DNA of 64,000 nucleotides from CAYSPS01 sp964432975 (GCA_964432975.1 CAYSPS010000001.1:9554-73553), one strand, 5' to 3'. Positions 9,196 to 17,115 are shown, counted from the first letter of the stretch. The notes: generated from the sequence alone by a model not told the origin. Made by a program: numbers and translations.

Positions 9196-9642
9196 ATGAT
9201 TGTTTATTTATTGCAAGATGTTGAAAAACTCGGCTTAAAACATGAAATGATAAAAGTAAGTGATGGTTATGCGCGTAATTTTTTATTCCCTCATGCTCTG
9301 GCACTTGAAATAACGCCGCAAAACCGTAGCCAGTATGAAAAGAGAGCAATTGAAGTAAAAGATAGAAAAAAAATTATTGAAAGCAAAACTTCTATGTTGG
9401 CCGAGCGTATCGGTTCTCTTGAGCTTATATTAAAACGAAAAATGCATGATGATGGACAACTTTATGGGTCCGTCGGCCCTGGAGAAATTGCCGATTTGTT
9501 AGCGGCGCAAGGAGTTAAAGTTGCTAAAAATCAAGTGCTTTTTGATAAATCCATTAAAGAGCGCGGCAAATACAAAGTAACAATTAAACTTTCTTCGCAG
9601 TTACAACCGTCCTGTGCGGTTAACGTCGTTTCAGAAACATAG
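9196..9642 (+). CDS. rplI: 50S ribosomal protein bL9
   Basis: A 148-residue ribosomal protein that binds domain V of 23S rRNA near the L1 stalk base. It begins MIVYLLQDVEKLG and contains the conserved VSDGYARNFLFPHALA block and the C-terminal LYGSVGPGEIADLL region, so both globular domains and the connecting helix are present. ATG 9196 is chosen because GAAAGGA ends 6 bases upstream and because it places the family start at residue 1; the open frame continues 32 codons upstream without family similarity. It is followed by dnaB after 18 bases, a common bacterial pairing. The usual partners rpsF and rpsR are not in front of it. Confidence 0.95.
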   Translation: MIVYLLQDVEKLGLKHEMIKVSDGYARNFLFPHALALEITPQNRSQYEKRAIEVKDRKKIIESKTSMLAERIGSLELILKRKMHDDGQLYGSVGPGEIADLLAAQGVKVAKNQVLFDKSIKERGKYKVTIKLSSQLQPSCAVNVVSET

Positions 9643-9660
9643 TTTTTGTGTATATGGTGA

Positions 9661-11040
9661 GTGGTCGCGCACGTGAGCACGAATATTCGTACCGATACAG
9701 CGTCGAAAGCGTCTTTTGGATTTGGCAAAAATGTTCCAGCAAATCTTGAAGCTGAACGTGCCGTGCTTGGCGCAATCCTTTTGAATGATGGGGCGTTTAA
9801 TCAGGTTGCTGAAATCATTGCCGCGCAAGATTTTTACCATCCGCCGCATCAGATAATTTTTGCGGCGATGCAATCGTTGATGAGTAATCTCAAGCGTATT
9901 GATTTGGTTACGTTACAAGACGAGCTTTTGAAGCAGAAACAGCTAGAAGTTATCGGTGGTTCCGTATATTTAGTATCGCTACAAGAAGAAATTCCAGCAC
10001 TTGGGATGATCGAATCTCATGCTTTTATCATTAAAGAAAAATCGGTGTTGCGTGAATTAATTAGTTCTGCAACGCGTATTATTAGTAGTTGTTACGAACA
10101 GCGTGAGCAACATATTAATGAAGTTATTGATCAAGCCGAGCAAGTTATTTTTGAAGTTGCCAATAAAAGGAGCTCTCGTAGTTTTGTACAACTTGACTTG
10201 TGGCTTAAAAAAACATTCACCCATTTATCTGAAATCAAAAGTCATAGTGCCGGCATTACCGGTTTGCCAACGGGGTTTAAGCGCCTTGATACGATGACCT
10301 CCGGCCTACAACGCGGTGATCTAATTATTTTGGCAGCGCGCCCTTCGATGGGCAAAACAGCTCTTGCACTTAATGTTGCGCTCAAAAGCGCGCTTGAAGG
10401 ATTTTCGGTTGCTGTTTTTTCACTTGAAATGCCGGCAGAACAATTAATTGTGCGTATTTTATCTGCAGAAGCATCGATCGCTCATCAAAAAATTCGCAAT
10501 GCAACGATTAGCTCAGATGAATGGCTTAATTTAACAAATGCAGCCGTCAAATTAGCCGATTTAAAGTTTTTTATTGATGATTCTGCCGGTTTGAGCATTC
10601 TTGATGTGCGAACGCGTGCACGAAAAATAAAGGCCGAGCATAATATTGATTTATTTATTGTTGATTATGTGCAACTGCTCCATTCCACCAAAAAGCACGA
10701 AAATCGACATCAAGAAGTTTCTGAAATTTCTCGAGCACTCAAAAATTTAGCGAAAGAGCTTAATGTGCCCATTTTGGCATTATCACAGCTTTCTCGTGCG
10801 GTAGAGGGTCGCGTTGATAAGCGTCCAATGATGTCTGATTTGCGCGAATCTGGTGCTCTTGAACAGGACGCCGATGTCATTATGTTTTTGTATCGAGATA
10901 TTGTGTACAACCCTGAGACGGAAAATCCACAACTTGCTGAATTAATTATTGGCAAGCAGCGCAATGGCCCGACTGGGACGTTATTTTTGAATTTTGAACG
11001 TGAGCTTACAACATTTGTTGATGGTGATTTTGAATATTAA
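9661..11040 (+). CDS. dnaB: replicative DNA helicase DnaB
   Basis: A 459-residue RecA-fold hexameric helicase that unwinds the replication fork. The N-terminal domain starts with NLEAERAVLGAILLND (about residue 26 on). The Walker A motif is ARPSMGKTALALN (near residues 226-238), followed by SLEMPAEQL, the FIVDYVQLL Walker B strand and the LRESGALEQDADVIMFLYR sensor region. The length is typical. The start is GTG 9661; an upstream ATG is out of frame. The gene is in an operon with rplI upstream and a methyltransferase and ruvC downstream. Confidence 0.96.
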   Translation: MVAHVSTNIRTDTASKASFGFGKNVPANLEAERAVLGAILLNDGAFNQVAEIIAAQDFYHPPHQIIFAAMQSLMSNLKRIDLVTLQDELLKQKQLEVIGGSVYLVSLQEEIPALGMIESHAFIIKEKSVLRELISSATRIISSCYEQREQHINEVIDQAEQVIFEVANKRSSRSFVQLDLWLKKTFTHLSEIKSHSAGITGLPTGFKRLDTMTSGLQRGDLIILAARPSMGKTALALNVALKSALEGFSVAVFSLEMPAEQLIVRILSAEASIAHQKIRNATISSDEWLNLTNAAVKLADLKFFIDDSAGLSILDVRTRARKIKAEHNIDLFIVDYVQLLHSTKKHENRHQEVSEISRALKNLAKELNVPILALSQLSRAVEGRVDKRPMMSDLRESGALEQDADVIMFLYRDIVYNPETENPQLAELIIGKQRNGPTGTLFLNFERELTTFVDGDFEY

Positions 11041-11069
11041 CTTTGTGCAAATTTCAGTATGAGGAACAT

Positions 11070-11747
11070 ATGTCATACGTCACTCGTGCAACTTTTGGTA
11101 TTTTTTTATTGGCGCATAACTTACTTGGTGCATCTATTGGAAAATTTGCGTTGGAATACTTTAAACATCCAACACAAGTGGGTGCACTCTTTGAATGTTC
11201 ACAGACAACAGCACAAGAATTGCTCCGCTATGCGCAACAACTTCCATTATCGCGTCACATTATAGAACTTGGTGCTGGTATGGGTTCTATTACAAAAGTA
11301 ATTGTTGAACAGTTAAAGCCGGGTGATGAGTTAGATGTTATCGAGATTAATCCAAAATATTGTGTTCATTTGCGTTCACTTTTTCCCCAGCAAAAATATA
11401 AAAATGTACACATTCATTGTGTTGATGTTTTAGAATTTGCACGTGAGCACTATTATGATGCGGTCATTTGCACATTGCCATTTAACTTATTTGATGCCGG
11501 GCTTATTGTACGCATGCAAGAAAAAATCAAAAACCTGGTGAAAAAAGATGCATATTTTTCGTATGTTGAATATTCGGTATTGCCACAAATACGTGCATTT
11601 TTAACCATTGATCATACACAGGCCCGATTGCTTCAGGAACGGGCTGAGCTTATGCAAAAATTTAAACAAAAATATCTCATTAAAACAACATTTGTCATGC
11701 GCAACCTATTTCCGCTTCATGTTCATCACCTTAAAATTAACACATAG
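11070..11747 (+). CDS. SAM-dependent methyltransferase, phospholipid N-methyltransferase (PmtA)-like
   Basis: A 225-residue class I methyltransferase. Motif I is IIELGAGMGSITKVI, with an acidic strand end (VIEINPKYC) and a motif IV CTLPFNLF. The leading HPTQVGALFECSQTTAQELL and the later SYVEYSVLP resemble bacterial phospholipid N-methyltransferases, which methylate phosphatidylethanolamine; rRNA adenine dimethylases are a more distant alternative. ATG 11070 is preferred because GAGGA lies 5 bases upstream. From there the protein starts with about 20 hydrophobic residues (TFGIFLLAHNLLGAS) that look like a signal peptide or anchor, unusual for a SAM enzyme. It lies between dnaB and ruvC in the same orientation. 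Confidence 0.7.
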   Translation: MSYVTRATFGIFLLAHNLLGASIGKFALEYFKHPTQVGALFECSQTTAQELLRYAQQLPLSRHIIELGAGMGSITKVIVEQLKPGDELDVIEINPKYCVHLRSLFPQQKYKNVHIHCVDVLEFAREHYYDAVICTLPFNLFDAGLIVRMQEKIKNLVKKDAYFSYVEYSVLPQIRAFLTIDHTQARLLQERAELMQKFKQKYLIKTTFVMRNLFPLHVHHLKINT

Positions 11748-11755
11748 GTGCAGCT

Positions 11756-12250
11756 ATTGTTATTTTAGGACTTGACCTTGGCACACGCTATACGGGATAT
11801 GCCGTGCTTGTCGAGCAACACGAGCAAATACAACTTCTTGCATGCAATGTACTTGTATTATCGAGTTCTGCTGATCTTGCCGAACGTTTGCATACATTTT
11901 TTTTCTTTTTTGATGCATGCATACGGCAATTGCAGGTAAGTGATCTTGCGCTTGAGACACCATTTTTAGGGAAAAATGCACAAAATTTTTTAAAGCTCGG
12001 TTATTTGCGTGGTATTGCATATGTACTTGCGTATGAACACAAATTACGCATACATGAATATGCTCCATGCGAAATTAAACGTGCTGTTACCGGCTATGGC
12101 GGGGCACCTAAAGATCAGGTTGCACATGTATTATGGCAACTTTTTCCTCATTTGCCGCATAATTTAAAAGAAGACGCAACTGATGCACTTGCTGTCGCAT
12201 TATGTGCGCAATGGAAAAATCGACTGCATGTATTTTTTAAAAATCATTAA
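11756..12250 (+). CDS. ruvC: Holliday junction resolvase RuvC, apparent ATT start codon
   Basis: A RuvC-family endonuclease that cuts Holliday junctions. The frame reads VILGLDLGTRYTGYAVL with the first catalytic Asp at residue 7, then ALETPF (E67) and EDATDALAVALC (D140, D143), matching the D-E-D-D set of the family. Length from the proposed start is 164 residues, near the usual 170. No ATG, GTG or TTG exists between the upstream stop and the catalytic Asp; the first GTG (11804) would delete it. ATT at 11756 gives exactly the family N-terminus and has AGGTG 5 bases upstream, so a non-canonical start is inferred. The 3' end of this gene is duplicated in decayed form at 13138-13290. Confidence 0.88.
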   Translation: MVILGLDLGTRYTGYAVLVEQHEQIQLLACNVLVLSSSADLAERLHTFFFFFDACIRQLQVSDLALETPFLGKNAQNFLKLGYLRGIAYVLAYEHKLRIHEYAPCEIKRAVTGYGGAPKDQVAHVLWQLFPHLPHNLKEDATDALAVALCAQWKNRLHVFFKNH

Positions 12251-12414
12251 CAAGTATTTTTTATCATCAATTTTCTTGACGATGTTCTATCCATGGCATT
12301 TACATGGCCCACCGTTGCCCGAAAAAATTCTTGCAACAATTCTTGTTTTTTAGTAAACAGATTTGCTATTATTAATTTAATTAGCAACCGAAATCATAAA
12401 AAAAGGAGTGTGTT
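12251..12414. other. intergenic region between ruvC and the pentapeptide gene
   Basis: It holds the 3' flank shared with the decayed ruvC copy (about 12251-12296), a short piece ACCGTTGCCCGAAAA (12311-12325) that also occurs inside the gene at 13380, and the promoter described next. Confidence 0.5.
12343..12372 (+). promoter_or_regulatory. candidate promoter of the pentapeptide-repeat gene
   Basis: TTGTTT (12343-12348), an 18-base spacer and TATTAT (12367-12372), about 40 bases before the AAGGAG ribosome-binding site of the gene at 12415. Confidence 0.45.
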
Positions 12415-13092
12415 ATGGATGGACGATTGATTTTATCGCTGCTACTGCTCGGTGGCATTGGGGCAACTCATGCGTTTAATCCGGATGATTTGGCAAAACT
12501 TTTAAAGAGCAAAGTTTGCCCGAAGTGCGATTTATCTGAAGCCGATTTGCAAAAAGCCAATTTGAGTAGCGCAGATTTGCGGGAAGCCAATTTGCAAGTA
12601 GCCCAGTTGCCAGGCGCCAATTTGTCTGAGGCCGATTTATATAGAGCCGATTTGCAAGGAGCTCTTTTGCAAAAAACCAATTTGTCTGAAGCCGATTTGT
12701 ATGGAGCGGATTTGCGAGGGGCCAATTTGCGGGAAGCCAACTTGTCTGAGGCCGATTTGCCTAGCTCCACTTTGATAGGAGCCAATTTGCGGGAAGCCAA
12801 TTTGTCTGAAGCCGAGTTGTATGGAGCCAATGCGCAAGGCGTCGATTTGTCTGGCGCCAATTTGCAAAAAACAAGTTTGCGAGGAGCCGTCTTGCAAGGA
12901 GCCAATTTGCGGGAAACCAATTTGTCTGAAGCCGATTTGTATAGAGCCGATTTGTCTAAAGCAGATTTTCAAGGTGCCGATTTGTCTAACGCCAATTTGC
13001 GAGGAGCCGATTGGTATAAAGCTCAGTGCGATGCCCACACCACGTTGCCTGACGGTTATGCATGCAGTGATGGTTTTGTAAAAAAGGCATAA
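12415..13092 (+). CDS. secreted pentapeptide-repeat protein
   Basis: A 225-residue protein with a signal peptide (MDGRLILSLLLLGG..., cleaved near THA) and then about 30 tandem pentapeptides of the A(D/N)LXX type from roughly residue 40 to 205, which fold as a right-handed quadrilateral beta-helix. A short C-terminal tail with two Cys (AQC...ACSDG) may cap it. AAAAAAGGAG precedes the start. The repeats are nearly identical at DNA level, with cycles of TTTGTCTGAAGCCGATTTG, which indicates recent expansion and leaves long open frames on other strands and phases. Pentapeptide proteins act as DNA mimics or scaffolds, but the signal peptide argues for an extracytoplasmic scaffold or effector role here. 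Target unknown. Confidence 0.85.
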   Translation: MDGRLILSLLLLGGIGATHAFNPDDLAKLLKSKVCPKCDLSEADLQKANLSSADLREANLQVAQLPGANLSEADLYRADLQGALLQKTNLSEADLYGADLRGANLREANLSEADLPSSTLIGANLREANLSEAELYGANAQGVDLSGANLQKTSLRGAVLQGANLRETNLSEADLYRADLSKADFQGADLSNANLRGADWYKAQCDAHTTLPDGYACSDGFVKKA

Positions 13093-13112
13093 ACCATTTC
13101 GTTGTTGCGAAA

Positions 13113-13137
13113 AAGGCCCGGTTAAAAGCCGGGCCTT
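13113..13137 (+). terminator. hairpin after the pentapeptide gene
   Basis: The 9-bp G+C-rich stem AAGGCCCGG / CCGGGCCTT lies 20 bases after the stop codon. No T tract follows; the sequence passes straight into the decayed ruvC copy. Confidence 0.55.
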
Positions 13138-13290
13138 CCACTTGCCGCATAATTTGAAAGAAGATGCAACTGATGCACGGGTGTCGCACGCTGTACACAA
13201 CGAAAAAGTCGATTGCATGCACTTTTCAAAAAGCGTTGATGAGAGTTCTTTATAATCAACCTTTTCGGTGCTATTCTATTTATGAGCCGC
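13138..13290 (+). pseudogene. decayed duplicate of the ruvC 3' end
   Basis: The stretch beginning CTTGCCGCATAATTTGAA aligns with ruvC from about 12150 through its stop and some 40 bases beyond. The shared order includes GAAGATGCAACTGATGCAC, a diverged centre and CGATTGCATGCAC. Substitutions and small indels break the frame. It lies on the far side of the pentapeptide gene and its terminator, so the two copies flank that gene as an imperfect direct repeat about 1 kb apart. It is a relic of a duplication or insertion, not a coding gene. Confidence 0.7.
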
Positions 13291-13304
13291 GGAAGCAGAA
13301 AACA

Positions 13305-13334
13305 TTGATTTGCGGGCAAAAATTTTTGTATACT
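13305..13334 (+). promoter_or_regulatory. candidate promoter of the 13380 gene
   Basis: TTGATT (13305-13310), an 18-base spacer and TATACT (13329-13334), 45 bases before the start codon. Confidence 0.5.
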
Positions 13335-13379
13335 CCTTTTTGATATGATCGGAAGCGGCTTTTGAATATATGAGGGCGT

Positions 13380-13856
13380 ATGGAACAGTTTTTTGTACGG
13401 TCCCGATCAACGACACGTATGCATCCATCAATCTTTTTGGCACGCAAGAAAGTCTACGCAGCGCAGCTGGATGAAAATGAAGTGCTTGAGCTGTGTGATA
13501 TTTTTCTTAAGCCTGGAATTCACGGCATTACATTTACATCGCTTACCGTTGCCCGAAAAGTTGTTGATTCTTTTATCGAGCACTTAACGTGTTACCATGC
13601 CATCGGTTATATCGATCGCATTGGCGCTCACCACCACAAAGGATTAAATCTTTATGAATTTTTTGCACATTACTCCTGTGATGAACAATTAGGTCCTGCA
13701 CTAGAAATATTTTTTTTGGAACAATTTTGCTATGACTTTATTTGGATCGTGTATCCGAAATACCAAGTAGCAACAACATTTATTCAAAAATTTCTTGACG
13801 GCGTTCTTGAGTTTCAGATAGATCGCAAAATTCCTATTGTGTTTGTGAGTTCCTAA
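13380..13856 (+). CDS. conserved-looking hypothetical protein
   Basis: A 158-residue soluble protein, no signal peptide, with mixed helix and strand character and several His/Cys (AHHHKGLNLYEFFAHYSCDE). ATG 13380 follows AGGG at 4-5 bases. It has its own promoter candidate and is followed 12 bases later by the Cys-rich small gene and a terminator, so the two form one unit. A 15-base segment of it (ACCGTTGCCCGAAAA) is also found after ruvC, hinting at past rearrangement. No family recognised and no function proposed. Confidence 0.6.
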   Translation: MEQFFVRSRSTTRMHPSIFLARKKVYAAQLDENEVLELCDIFLKPGIHGITFTSLTVARKVVDSFIEHLTCYHAIGYIDRIGAHHHKGLNLYEFFAHYSCDEQLGPALEIFFLEQFCYDFIWIVYPKYQVATTFIQKFLDGVLEFQIDRKIPIVFVSS

Positions 13857-13868
13857 AAAGGAGTTCTT

Positions 13869-14015
13869 ATGGACGAAATGAAATGCACGGCCTGTTCCAT
13901 GCCAATGAAAGAATGGCAAAAGTGTTCGTGTTCGCCACATCTCTGCCATCATTGTTGCACGTGCAAGCAAGATTGTTCTTGTGGATGTAAAAAGAAAGAA
14001 AAGAGTAAGAAATAA
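13869..14015 (+). CDS. Cys-rich small protein, 48 aa
   Basis: A 48-codon gene with AAAAAGGAG upstream. The product has 11 Cys and three His: CTAC at residues 6-9, CSC at 19-21, CHHCCTC at 26-32, CSCGC at 36-40, then a Lys-rich tail. Such spacing suggests a metal-binding protein (metallothionein-like or a compact zinc ribbon). There is no signal peptide. It is co-oriented with the 13380 gene, 12 bases downstream, and is directly followed by a strong terminator. The Shine-Dalgarno sequence and the terminator boundaries support a real gene. Confidence 0.6.
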   Translation: MDEMKCTACSMPMKEWQKCSCSPHLCHHCCTCKQDCSCGCKKKEKSKK

Positions 14016-14043
14016 AAAAGGGCCCCAACTGGGGCCCTTTTTT
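14014..14043 (+). terminator. strong Rho-independent terminator
   Basis: GGGCCCC / GGGGCCC with loop AACT, flanked by an A tract and followed by TTTTTT. It also has A/T symmetry that would work on the other strand for the small gene at 14085. Confidence 0.9.
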
Positions 14044-14084
14044 ATGAATGTTTGCGTCGCATAATATATATTATGTAACTTTTA

Positions 14085-14249
14085 CTATCTAGAAGGAAGA
14101 GCCCCCGGCGGGCAGTTTTGATTTTCAGCCCAAACTACACACCCACTTATAACGCCTGGTATTTCTCCACAACACATTTTCCCAAAATTATCAACTACAT
14201 AGAAGCAAGAAACAATCAGGGTGATATAAACAAACATCCGTACCATCAT
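14085..14249 (-). CDS. small secreted or membrane protein, 54 aa
   Basis: ATG 14249 follows GGGAG at 7 bases. The product begins MMVRMFVYITLIVSCFYVV, a signal or anchor helix, and has a Cys-rich remainder (KMCCGE, SGCVV, QNCPP). It reads toward the terminator at 14014-14043. There is no recognised family. Supported by the ribosome-binding site and signal-like start only. Confidence 0.4.
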   Translation of the reverse strand: MMVRMFVYITLIVSCFYVVDNFGKMCCGEIPGVISGCVVWAENQNCPPGALPSR

Positions 14250-14376
14250 AGCACTTCTCCCTTGTCTTTTTGACATCCGTTTAGTCTCTCAAGCTTTTTA
14301 TTTACCATAGCAAATATCGCATTCAACTTGCAATACTTTTATTATTTTTTATAAATCTTTGTTACATAAAAACAAA

Positions 14377-14409
14377 CCACCGCATTGACGGTTGAGGTCA
14401 ATGCGGTGG
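14377..14409 (-). terminator. terminator downstream of recF
   Basis: A perfect 13-bp stem (CCACCGCATTGAC / GTCAATGCGGTGG) with a 7-base loop. Read on the minus strand it is followed by TTTGTTTTTATG, so it ends transcripts coming from recF. Confidence 0.75.
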
Positions 14410-14516
14410 AAAAAAGGAGAGTAGTAATGAAGCCTTGTTAATATGAACCACCTAAGGTGGCCCATAACTTAGTATGCTTAATCCATCAAAAATGTCAAGA
14501 ACGCAATCTTTTATTT
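14410..14516. other. short region between the hairpin and recF
   Basis: On the plus strand there is AAAAAAGGAG followed by ATG and a four-codon frame (M-K-P-C-stop) at 14427-14441, then a small inverted repeat CCACCTAAGGTGG at about 14450-14462. No gene is claimed. Confidence 0.3.
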
Positions 14517-15650
14517 TTAAAAAACATTATTGTGAATATTTTTGTCGAGCAAGCCGCAGCTCTGATTTGTTACCGTATCAAGGTCAATAGACAAGCATGA
14601 AGAGCCAAGTGCGTTCATTAATGCTCCCGAAGGATAAGCCGAGGACACAATCAATTGACACTTGAGGTTAAAAAGCACACACATCAGTTGTTCCAGATGC
14701 TGCTTATCAAAGTCAGCCATTACATCATCAAGTACCAAGATAACACGTTGACTTTCATTGAGCAAGAATCTTGCAACTGCAAGCTTGAGCAGTATCACCA
14801 AAATACGCTGCTGACCGCGCGAAGCGAACAGGCGCGCGCCATGGCCATTCAATTCTAAACAGAGATCATCAAGATGTGCTCCGAAAAGTGTCCGCTGAGC
14901 TTCTTTCTCACGTACACGTAAATACGGATGATTTTTAAACAATTCTTCAGCAGATTCTTCATGAATGCGGTGTGCAACATAGGTAATTTTTATTGAAGGC
15001 AACGCTAAAGGGGTATGCTTTAAAAGCAGCTCCACCTGCTCAAAGAGATGATTAAGGACCAGCCGCCGCCTTTGTCGGATAACGTTACTTAATAGCACCA
15101 ACTTTTGCGTCCACACCCAAAAACATTCCTCATCAAAATTACCCCCCAAAAATAACAACCTATTACGCTGTTCAAGCGTTTTTCTATAAGAACGCACCGT
15201 CTCATAATAGTGATAATCATAGGCAATAATCGCCTGATCCAAAAAAAAACGACGGCTTTCCGGCCCACCCTGCACCAATGCATTGTCGTATTCAGTTATA
15301 GGCACAACACGCGCAAGCCGCCAATTCTCATTTGAAGCGGCTACTAACTTGCCATCCAAGCGTACTGCACGACGCGTTTGGGCCAAAGTTATATGCACAC
15401 GTGAGCATGTTTCATCAGGCAGTATATAGGAAACTTGAAGCGCGCTTACAGATTTCCCATGTGCAATAAGTTCTTTAGGTGAAGCATTTCGAAATGAATG
15501 CGCACAACTACTATAAACCAATGCCTCTAAAATTGTTGTTTTCCCAGAACCGTTTGCACCCGTTAAAAAAATAACTGGTGCACCAAGCGTAAGATGCAAT
15601 TGAGAAAAACACCGGAACTGATACAGCTGTAGCTGTTGTATGCAAACCAT
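14517..15650 (-). CDS. recF: DNA replication and repair protein RecF
   Basis: An SMC-like ATPase that loads RecA at single-strand gaps with RecO and RecR. Walker A is GANGSGKTT (residues 31-39), the ABC signature area is FASRGQQRI and Walker B is VILVLDDVMADFD. Length from ATG 15650 is 377 residues, typical. Upstream GTG 15659 and ATG 15656 are possible, but AGAGG is best spaced (8 bases) for 15650. It is downstream of dnaN on the same strand, the classical dnaN-recF order, but with a 340-base interval carrying a small plus-strand gene. Confidence 0.93.
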   Translation of the reverse strand: MVCIQQLQLYQFRCFSQLHLTLGAPVIFLTGANGSGKTTILEALVYSSCAHSFRNASPKELIAHGKSVSALQVSYILPDETCSRVHITLAQTRRAVRLDGKLVAASNENWRLARVVPITEYDNALVQGGPESRRFFLDQAIIAYDYHYYETVRSYRKTLEQRNRLLFLGGNFDEECFWVWTQKLVLLSNVIRQRRRLVLNHLFEQVELLLKHTPLALPSIKITYVAHRIHEESAEELFKNHPYLRVREKEAQRTLFGAHLDDLCLELNGHGARLFASRGQQRILVILLKLAVARFLLNESQRVILVLDDVMADFDKQHLEQLMCVLFNLKCQLIVSSAYPSGALMNALGSSCLSIDLDTVTNQSCGLLDKNIHNNVF

Positions 15651-15740
15651 TTTCATCACCTCTCATTATTTTAACGGGGAAATATAAACTTCGGTAGTTG
15701 CATCGTTATTTGCAAAAATTTAAAAATTACTAAGAAATCA

Positions 15741-15770
15741 TTGATTTTTCCACAAAAGAAATAATAAACT
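15741..15770 (+). promoter_or_regulatory. candidate promoter of the 55-aa secreted peptide gene
   Basis: TTGATT (15741-15746) and TAAACT (15765-15770) with an 18-base spacer, 44 bases before the start at 15814. Confidence 0.35.
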
Positions 15771-15813
15771 TGAAGTGTAATCTCTATATTTAACCAAAAA
15801 AGGAGAATTTCTT

Positions 15814-15981
15814 ATGAAAAAGTGGTCGATAATCTTGCTCATCAGCGGCGCGGCTGCATTGTCACTTTCATTGCTGATTATTAAAGTATTTTCACAAGCC
15901 ACACTCCGTCAACAGCCTGGACAGCAAAACCAAACCACAAGCTGCACCTTTCTGCACCCCTGCAACCCTTCACCAAAATAA
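15814..15981 (+). CDS. small secreted or membrane peptide, 55 aa
   Basis: AAAAAAGGAG precedes ATG 15814 by 7 bases. The product starts MKKWSIILLISGAAALSL, a signal peptide or single membrane helix, then has a short Gln/Pro-rich tail with two Cys (SCTF, PCNP). It lies convergent with dnaN, 6 bases from its stop, in the dnaN-recF interval. No family recognised. The strong ribosome-binding site and the signal sequence make it credible. Confidence 0.5.
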   Translation: MKKWSIILLISGAAALSLSLLIIKVFSQATLRQQPGQQNQTTSCTFLHPCNPSPK

Positions 15982-15987
15982 AAGCTG

Positions 15988-17115
15988 CTACTCATAATTA
16001 ACCGAGGAAACAGGCATGACCAAATAAGTCATATGACAATGTGCATCTTCAGCCTCAAAAATAATTGGGCGTGTTTTACTCTGCAGCCAAAATGTTGCCT
16101 GCTCGCCGGGAAGTGCCTGCAACCCGCTCAGCATATATGGTGCATAAAAGCGAATGCTTAAAATTTGCTCAGCAGCTTCTGAAAGCGTTAGATCTTCTTT
16201 GAGCTTGCCTATTTCTTTATTATGCATAATTACTTCAAGATGCTCATGATCAAAATTAAATTCTGTTGCGATAAATTGGCCGGACAAAAGACAGGCTGAA
16301 CGACGCAGCGCCTTAACCAAATCAGCTTTTGACGAAGCCCAACGCGTAAACCCCTCGTGATTCATAATACTTTGAAATTCAGGAAACGCATCGACTAAAA
16401 GTTTCGTAAATAAATTAAATGATTCACCAGAAAAGACTAATTGATTTCCACACAGGCCCAAAAAGACTTTCTCATCTTTACTCGCTTCCAAAATACTGTT
16501 GAGTTCAAAGATTGCCCGTCGCGGCAATAACCATTTTTTTTCTTCTTGCAGCGTATACGCCGATGTTGTAACATGCGACAAACAATGCCCATCGGTTGCC
16601 GTCAATGATGCACCATCACGACCAATCGTTAATAACACGCCATTGAGTGCTGGGTTAGCATTACTTTGGGGAATAACAAATGCAACGCGCTCGATAAGCG
16701 CCAACAAATGCTCAGTTTTTACATCAATCAAATTTTCAATACGCTCAGGAAATGGCGGAAACTCATCGGCATTTTTAATATTAAGCATAAGACGCGCTTT
16801 GCCAGCTGAAAGTGCAATATGCGCATCTTGTACATCAATCGCGATATCACCATCAAGTTCACGCGTTAATTCAAACACGCGTTTACCAGGAACTAAAAAT
16901 TGTGTTTCTTCAAGAGGTTTTTCAGTATGTAATGCACAACTATATTGCAAACTCAACTCAAGATCAGTACTTTTCAAGACAAGTTCATGATGCCGTGCTT
17001 GAAACAAAATTGCCGTTGTTGCATCAACCGTTGTGCGTTTGGCGCAAATTGCTTGCATCGATGAAAGGATTTGCGTCAATTTTTTTTGATCTACCGCAAA
17101 ATTTGTATGTTTCAT
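15988..17115 (-). CDS. dnaN: DNA polymerase III beta subunit (sliding clamp)
   Basis: A 375-residue clamp protein that encircles DNA and tethers the polymerase. It shows the three similar domains of the family: QKKLTQILSSMQAICAKRTT at the start, LVPGKRVFELTREL in domain 1, NPALNGVLLTI and LTATDGHCLSHV in domain 2, and the C-terminal QALPGEQATFWLQSKTRPIIF followed by YLVMPV. The C-terminal M-P-V matches the usual MPM/MPV partner-binding end. recF lies downstream on the same strand. No dnaA is in the window. Confidence 0.95.
   Translation of the reverse strand: MKHTNFAVDQKKLTQILSSMQAICAKRTTVDATTAILFQARHHELVLKSTDLELSLQYSCALHTEKPLEETQFLVPGKRVFELTRELDGDIAIDVQDAHIALSAGKARLMLNIKNADEFPPFPERIENLIDVKTEHLLALIERVAFVIPQSNANPALNGVLLTIGRDGASLTATDGHCLSHVTTSAYTLQEEKKWLLPRRAIFELNSILEASKDEKVFLGLCGNQLVFSGESFNLFTKLLVDAFPEFQSIMNHEGFTRWASSKADLVKALRRSACLLSGQFIATEFNFDHEHLEVIMHNKEIGKLKEDLTLSEAAEQILSIRFYAPYMLSGLQALPGEQATFWLQSKTRPIIFEAEDAHCHMTYLVMPVSSVNYE

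Noticed and set aside
11804..12250. ruvC starting at GTG 11804
   Set aside because: Would remove the first catalytic Asp and the conserved first strand.
12468..12920. Long open frames antisense and in other phases across the pentapeptide gene
   Set aside because: They arise from the near-identical repeats; no ribosome-binding site, repetitive KSAPCKLAS-type products without sense.
12415..13092. CRISPR-like array
   Set aside because: The regular repeats are coding pentapeptide units with no unique spacers.
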